A DNA stretch of 7,314 nucleotides from Firm-04 sp045628085 (GTDB taxonomy: Bacteria > Bacillota > Clostridia > Oscillospirales > Ruminococcaceae). Where the stretch lies: NCBI GenBank assembly GCA_045628085.1, contig JAZQOZ010000145.1, positions 1 to 7,314 on the forward strand, given 5' to 3'. Position numbers and translations under genes: made by a program. Below, piece after piece: positions 6,031 to 7,314 of this stretch. How positions within the stretch are numbered: the first letter of the stretch is position 1; each line of letters starts with the position of its first letter. The notes under the pieces are model-generated. The model ran no database searches. It was not told the origin of the DNA and worked only from the letters and a program-made list of their open reading frames with translations.

Positions 6031-6046
6031 GAAAAAATTTTTTACG

Positions 6047-6056
6047 AAGGTGGTGA
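6047..6056 (+). promoter_or_regulatory. Shine-Dalgarno site that fixes a TTG start
   Basis: AAGGTGGTGA matches the consensus AAGGAGGTGA with one mismatch. It spans the in-frame GTG codons at 6050 and 6053, which therefore cannot be the start, and stands 5 nt before TTG 6062. Confidence 0.7.
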
Positions 6057-6061
6057 AACCA

Positions 6062-6265
6062 TTGAAAGAATCAACAATCAGAAGTTACGATGAACTTCCG
6101 CTGATGCTGAACGCGAAAATGCTTGCAAAGGTCCTCGGGATCTCCGAAGCGTCGTGTTATGAGCTGATGCACGAAAAAGGATTCCCGACGCTTCACGTCG
6201 GAAGTCGGATCGTCGTTCCGAAATCCGAGTTCATCAGATGGATCGAAGAACACACGGAAAGATGA
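6062..6265 (+). CDS. Excisionase-like small helix-turn-helix DNA-binding protein
   Basis: 67 residues starting at TTG 6062, chosen because the Shine-Dalgarno site covers the earlier GTG codons. The protein matches the HTH_17/excisionase plan: LMLNAKMLAKVLGISEASCY (residues 14-33) contains the MerR-like helix-turn-helix, followed by a short wing GFPTLHVGSRIVVPKSEF and a final helix IRWIEEH. Such proteins bind DNA near the end of integrative elements and steer the integrase toward excision, or act as element regulators. No integrase is visible, so the role in excision is inferred from family and neighbours. The gene follows the right terminator copy, about 90 nt away, with an inverted repeat in between. 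By eye its codon use, rich in G and C at third positions, resembles the downstream element genes and not the cargo. Confidence 0.85.
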   Translation: MKESTIRSYDELPLMLNAKMLAKVLGISEASCYELMHEKGFPTLHVGSRIVVPKSEFIRWIEEHTER

Positions 6266-6267
6266 TC

Positions 6268-6318
6268 ATGAAAAATTATTATGGAAAGGAGGTGATCCGA
6301 CTATCAGATCAGGAATGA
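6268..6318 (+). CDS. 16-codon mini-ORF overlapping the next gene start
   Basis: ATG 6268 starts 2 nt after the excisionase-like stop and reads MKNYYGKEVIRLSDQE to TGA 6316-6318, which overlaps ATG 6315 of the next gene as ATGA. A weak GGAAAG precedes it. It contains within its codons the full anti-16S sequence at 6285-6298. The exact ATGA junction suggests a coupling or leader peptide that delivers ribosomes to the winged-helix gene. It could equally be chance, since the frame is only 16 codons long, and no sequence family is recognised. Confidence 0.35.
   Translation: MKNYYGKEVIRLSDQE
6285..6311 (+). promoter_or_regulatory. Fully complementary Shine-Dalgarno site with a hairpin-spaced start
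   Basis: AAAGGAGGTGATCC (6285-6298) complements the 3' end of 16S rRNA over 14 nt, unusually long. Its GGAGG core is 22 nt from ATG 6315, too far for normal initiation. TGATC (6293-6297) can pair with GATCA (6307-6311) around a 9-nt loop, which would fold the spacer and bring the core within a few nucleotides of the start. The only other in-frame candidate at normal distance is ATC 6303, a very rare start codon. Confidence 0.5.
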
Positions 6319-6797
6319 AAAAGTATGTTCCGCGCGATCCCATCCGGGATTATTTTCCTCTGCCCAATGAAATTTTCCGGATGGATCTTACAAGCAATGA
6401 AATCTCCGTTTACGCTTACCTCATGTACTGCGAGGACCGGAAGACCTATCAGTGTCACCCGGCGTACAGTACCATCGGTCAGGCGACGGGACTCTCGAAA
6501 AACACGGTCATGATAAGCGTACGCGCCCTCGAAGAAAAGTGTCTGATCACGACCGAGCCGACGAAGATCACGGCAAAGAACGGTCAGATCCGTAACGGCA
6601 GTCTGCTCTATACGATCCTGCCGATTGAGAATGCAAAGGAAGCGTTCGACCGGAAGCAATGGCAGATATTTGAGCAGCAGTGTGCGGCGGAAAGAGCGAG
6701 ACGGGCGCTCGAAGAATACGACCGAAAGCATCCGAAAAAGACCGTTTTCCCCGGGATCGGTGACGGATTTGACGGAACCGATTCCGAAGCAGGATAA
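6315..6797 (+). CDS. Winged-helix protein related to RepA N-terminal / HTH_36 domains
   Basis: 160 residues. The N-terminus DYFPLPNEIF (residues 12-21) followed by LTSNEISVYAYLMY (25-38) resembles the initiator-type replication protein domain (RepA_N) of Firmicutes plasmids. HPAYSTIGQATGLSKNTVMISVRALEEKCLI (48-78) is a clear helix-turn-helix with wing, as in HTH_36. Residues 105-141 are helical and charged, and the tail is acidic. It is far shorter than a full plasmid initiator, so it is more likely a regulator or accessory replication protein of the element. Short relatives are common beside excisionase and mobilization genes. Start at ATG 6315 is supported by the homologous-looking N-terminus (MKKYVPRDPIRDYFPLP) and an ATGA overlap with the mini-ORF, despite the odd Shine-Dalgarno spacing. 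The sequence after its stop is non-coding and repeat-rich. Confidence 0.8.
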   Translation: MKKYVPRDPIRDYFPLPNEIFRMDLTSNEISVYAYLMYCEDRKTYQCHPAYSTIGQATGLSKNTVMISVRALEEKCLITTEPTKITAKNGQIRNGSLLYTILPIENAKEAFDRKQWQIFEQQCAAERARRALEEYDRKHPKKTVFPGIGDGFDGTDSEAG

Positions 6798-6889
6798 AGG
6801 CGCCGCTCACACGGCACCGGTTTGGCACCGTCCGGCAACGCCGGTCGGGGATATTACGGGGGTTTACGCGCCTTTTCGGACAAAATCGG

Positions 6890-6908
6890 TGCTTGCAATC
6901 TGCTTGCA
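6890..6908 (+). repeat. Two TGCTTGCA iterons at 11-bp pitch
   Basis: TGCTTGCA at 6890-6897 and 6901-6908, separated by ATC. Each unit is itself nearly palindromic (TGC-TT-GCA), fitting a site for a small dimeric protein such as the ribbon-helix-helix product encoded about 100 bp downstream. Confidence 0.5.
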
Positions 6909-6956
6909 CAAGAAACTCATTTTTTCCCGAAACGTTCACCCGGTACTCAAAACAAC

Positions 6957-6978
6957 AAAAAGCCCGTGTTTTCGGGCA
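6957..6978 (-). terminator. Terminator-like hairpin reading on the minus strand
   Basis: On the minus strand GCCCG, a 6-nt loop and CGGGC are followed by TTTTT, the layout of a short Rho-independent terminator. On the plus strand the hairpin has A's before it and only ATATT after, so it would terminate poorly. No minus-strand gene precedes it inside the window, so it would have to end an antisense transcript starting within or beyond the ribbon-helix-helix gene. Confidence 0.4.
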
Positions 6979-7011
6979 TATTACGAAACTCAAAACAAGG
7001 AGAATAACAAA

Positions 7012-7314
7012 ATGGAAAAAACAAAAGAAACCATGTCATCCTATAGCATCCGGCTCCCGTCGGAGCTTTATGAAAGGATTATGGATGCAACAACACGACT
7101 GGATCTTCGCTCAAAGCACGATTTCGTGCGCGACGCCTGCGAGTTTTATCTCGAATGGCTGAACCGTGAAAGCACGGAAAAGTTCGTAACCCCCGCCCTT
7201 GAATCGGTGGTCAGAGGCACCGTCCGTGACTCGGAATCAAGGATCGTCCGCCAGCTTTTCAGGCTCGCTGTCGAGATGAACGTGCACAATCATCTGCTCG
7301 CGGAATACGACGGG
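7012..7314 (+). CDS. Ribbon-helix-helix (CopG/MobC-type) accessory protein of the element, 3' end outside the window
   Basis: 101 codons are visible and the frame is open at the window edge. AAGGAG (6997-7002) lies 9 nt before ATG 7012. Residues 9-50 fit a ribbon-helix-helix fold: strand SSYSIRLP, helix SELYERIMDATTRL, turn and second helix SKHDFVRDACEFYLEWL. The following part ESVVRGTVRDSESRIVRQLF with LAVEMNVHNHLLA resembles a helical extension that I associate with small proteins beside relaxase genes in Firmicutes conjugative elements, based on recall and not a search. Expected role: DNA binding at the origin of transfer or control of mobilization genes. A relaxase would be expected downstream but is out of view. 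Its third-position GC preference matches 6062-6797. Confidence 0.75.
   Translation, partial: MEKTKETMSSYSIRLPSELYERIMDATTRLDLRSKHDFVRDACEFYLEWLNRESTEKFVTPALESVVRGTVRDSESRIVRQLFRLAVEMNVHNHLLAEYDG

Larger units (their letters stand above)
6798..7011 (+). other. Repeat-rich non-coding region, candidate origin of transfer or regulatory region
   Basis: About 214 bp lie between the winged-helix gene and the ribbon-helix-helix gene. They contain a 7-bp direct repeat GGCACCG (6813-6819, 6824-6830), a hairpin CCG-T-CCGGC / GCCGG-T-CGG (6828-6848) with an AAC loop and one T-T mismatch, an 8-bp direct repeat TGCTTGCA (6890-6897, 6901-6908), and a minus-strand terminator-like hairpin (6957-6978). Both direct repeats recur at an 11-bp pitch, one DNA turn. 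Stem-loops plus short iterons directly upstream of a ribbon-helix-helix mobilization-type gene are what an oriT looks like, but I cannot identify a known nick site, so this is inference. Confidence 0.35.
1..7314. mobile_element. Part of an integrative conjugative/mobilizable element (core genes at both ends, cargo inside)
   Basis: The outer genes are element-type genes: a sigma-70 region-4-like protein (2-640), an excisionase-like HTH protein (6062-6265), a RepA-N/HTH_36-like protein (6315-6797) and a ribbon-helix-helix accessory protein (7012 to the edge). Such genes cluster in conjugative elements of gut Firmicutes. No integrase, relaxase, type IV secretion gene or attachment site lies inside the window, so ends and transfer mode cannot be set. 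Assignment rests on gene content and is an inference; a plasmid or a decayed element would look the same here. Confidence 0.6.

Noticed and set aside
6050..6061. GTG 6050 as start of the excisionase-like protein
   Set aside because: This GTG is part of the AAGGTGGTGA ribosome-binding site; TTG 6062 has suitable spacing from it.
6740..7011. Open frame continuous with the ribbon-helix-helix gene, suggesting a longer protein or a frameshift of the winged-helix gene
   Set aside because: The frame is free of stops, but its product has no domain character, the region holds hairpins and iterons, and a good Shine-Dalgarno site precedes ATG 7012. The winged-helix gene ends normally at TAA 6795-6797.
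1..7314. CRISPR arrays, tRNA or rRNA genes, insertion sequences
   Set aside because: No regularly spaced repeat array, cloverleaf or rRNA-like segment, and no transposase frame with terminal inverted repeats was seen.

Overview
The window looks like part of an integrated conjugative or mobilizable element from a gut-type Clostridia (Oscillospiraceae-like) genome. It carries a separate, AT-richer cargo operon between its core genes. I base the host assignment on strong AAGGAGGTGA-type Shine-Dalgarno sites, a SigA-type promoter, Gram-positive style protein architectures and the kinds of element genes present. It is an inference, not a database match.

Layout, all genes on the + strand. (1) Positions 2-640: end of a sigma-70 region-4-like protein typical of Firmicutes integrative elements, followed by a Rho-independent terminator. 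(2) Positions 737-5908: five-gene cargo operon. A strong extended -10 promoter (816-844) leads to an ECF sigma factor (968-1522), a single-pass membrane protein placed as its anti-sigma factor (1527-2285), a lipoprotein with a wall-spanning linker and two related domains (2282-3325), an MBOAT O-acyltransferase (3332-4762) and a DHHW/AlgJ-like SGNH-type membrane-anchored protein (4779-5879). Spacing between genes runs from a 4-nt overlap to 16 nt, so they form one transcription unit. (3) Positions 6062-7314: element core again. An excisionase-like small HTH protein, a 16-codon mini-ORF, a RepA-N/HTH_36-like winged-helix protein, a repeat-rich non-coding stretch that could be an origin of transfer, and the start of a ribbon-helix-helix accessory protein cut by the window edge.

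The main structural observation is that the cargo operon is bracketed by two direct copies of a 52-bp sequence (685-736 and 5909-5960; 47 of 52 identical, the first 23 bp perfect). Each copy holds a terminator. Removing one copy plus the cargo would rejoin the sigma-like gene to the excisionase-like gene with a single terminator between them. The cargo therefore looks like a module inserted into, or recombined into, a fixed slot of the element.

The main functional hypothesis is a self-regulated cell-envelope O-acylation system carried as mobile cargo. An ECF sigma/anti-sigma pair and a surface lipoprotein would sense the envelope state. The MBOAT/SGNH pair would move acyl (probably acetyl) groups across the membrane onto a surface glycan, as in AlgI-AlgJ/X and PatA-PatB. 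SigV-RsiV control of OatA is the closest known regulatory parallel. Substrate, signal and sigma target promoters cannot be read from the sequence.
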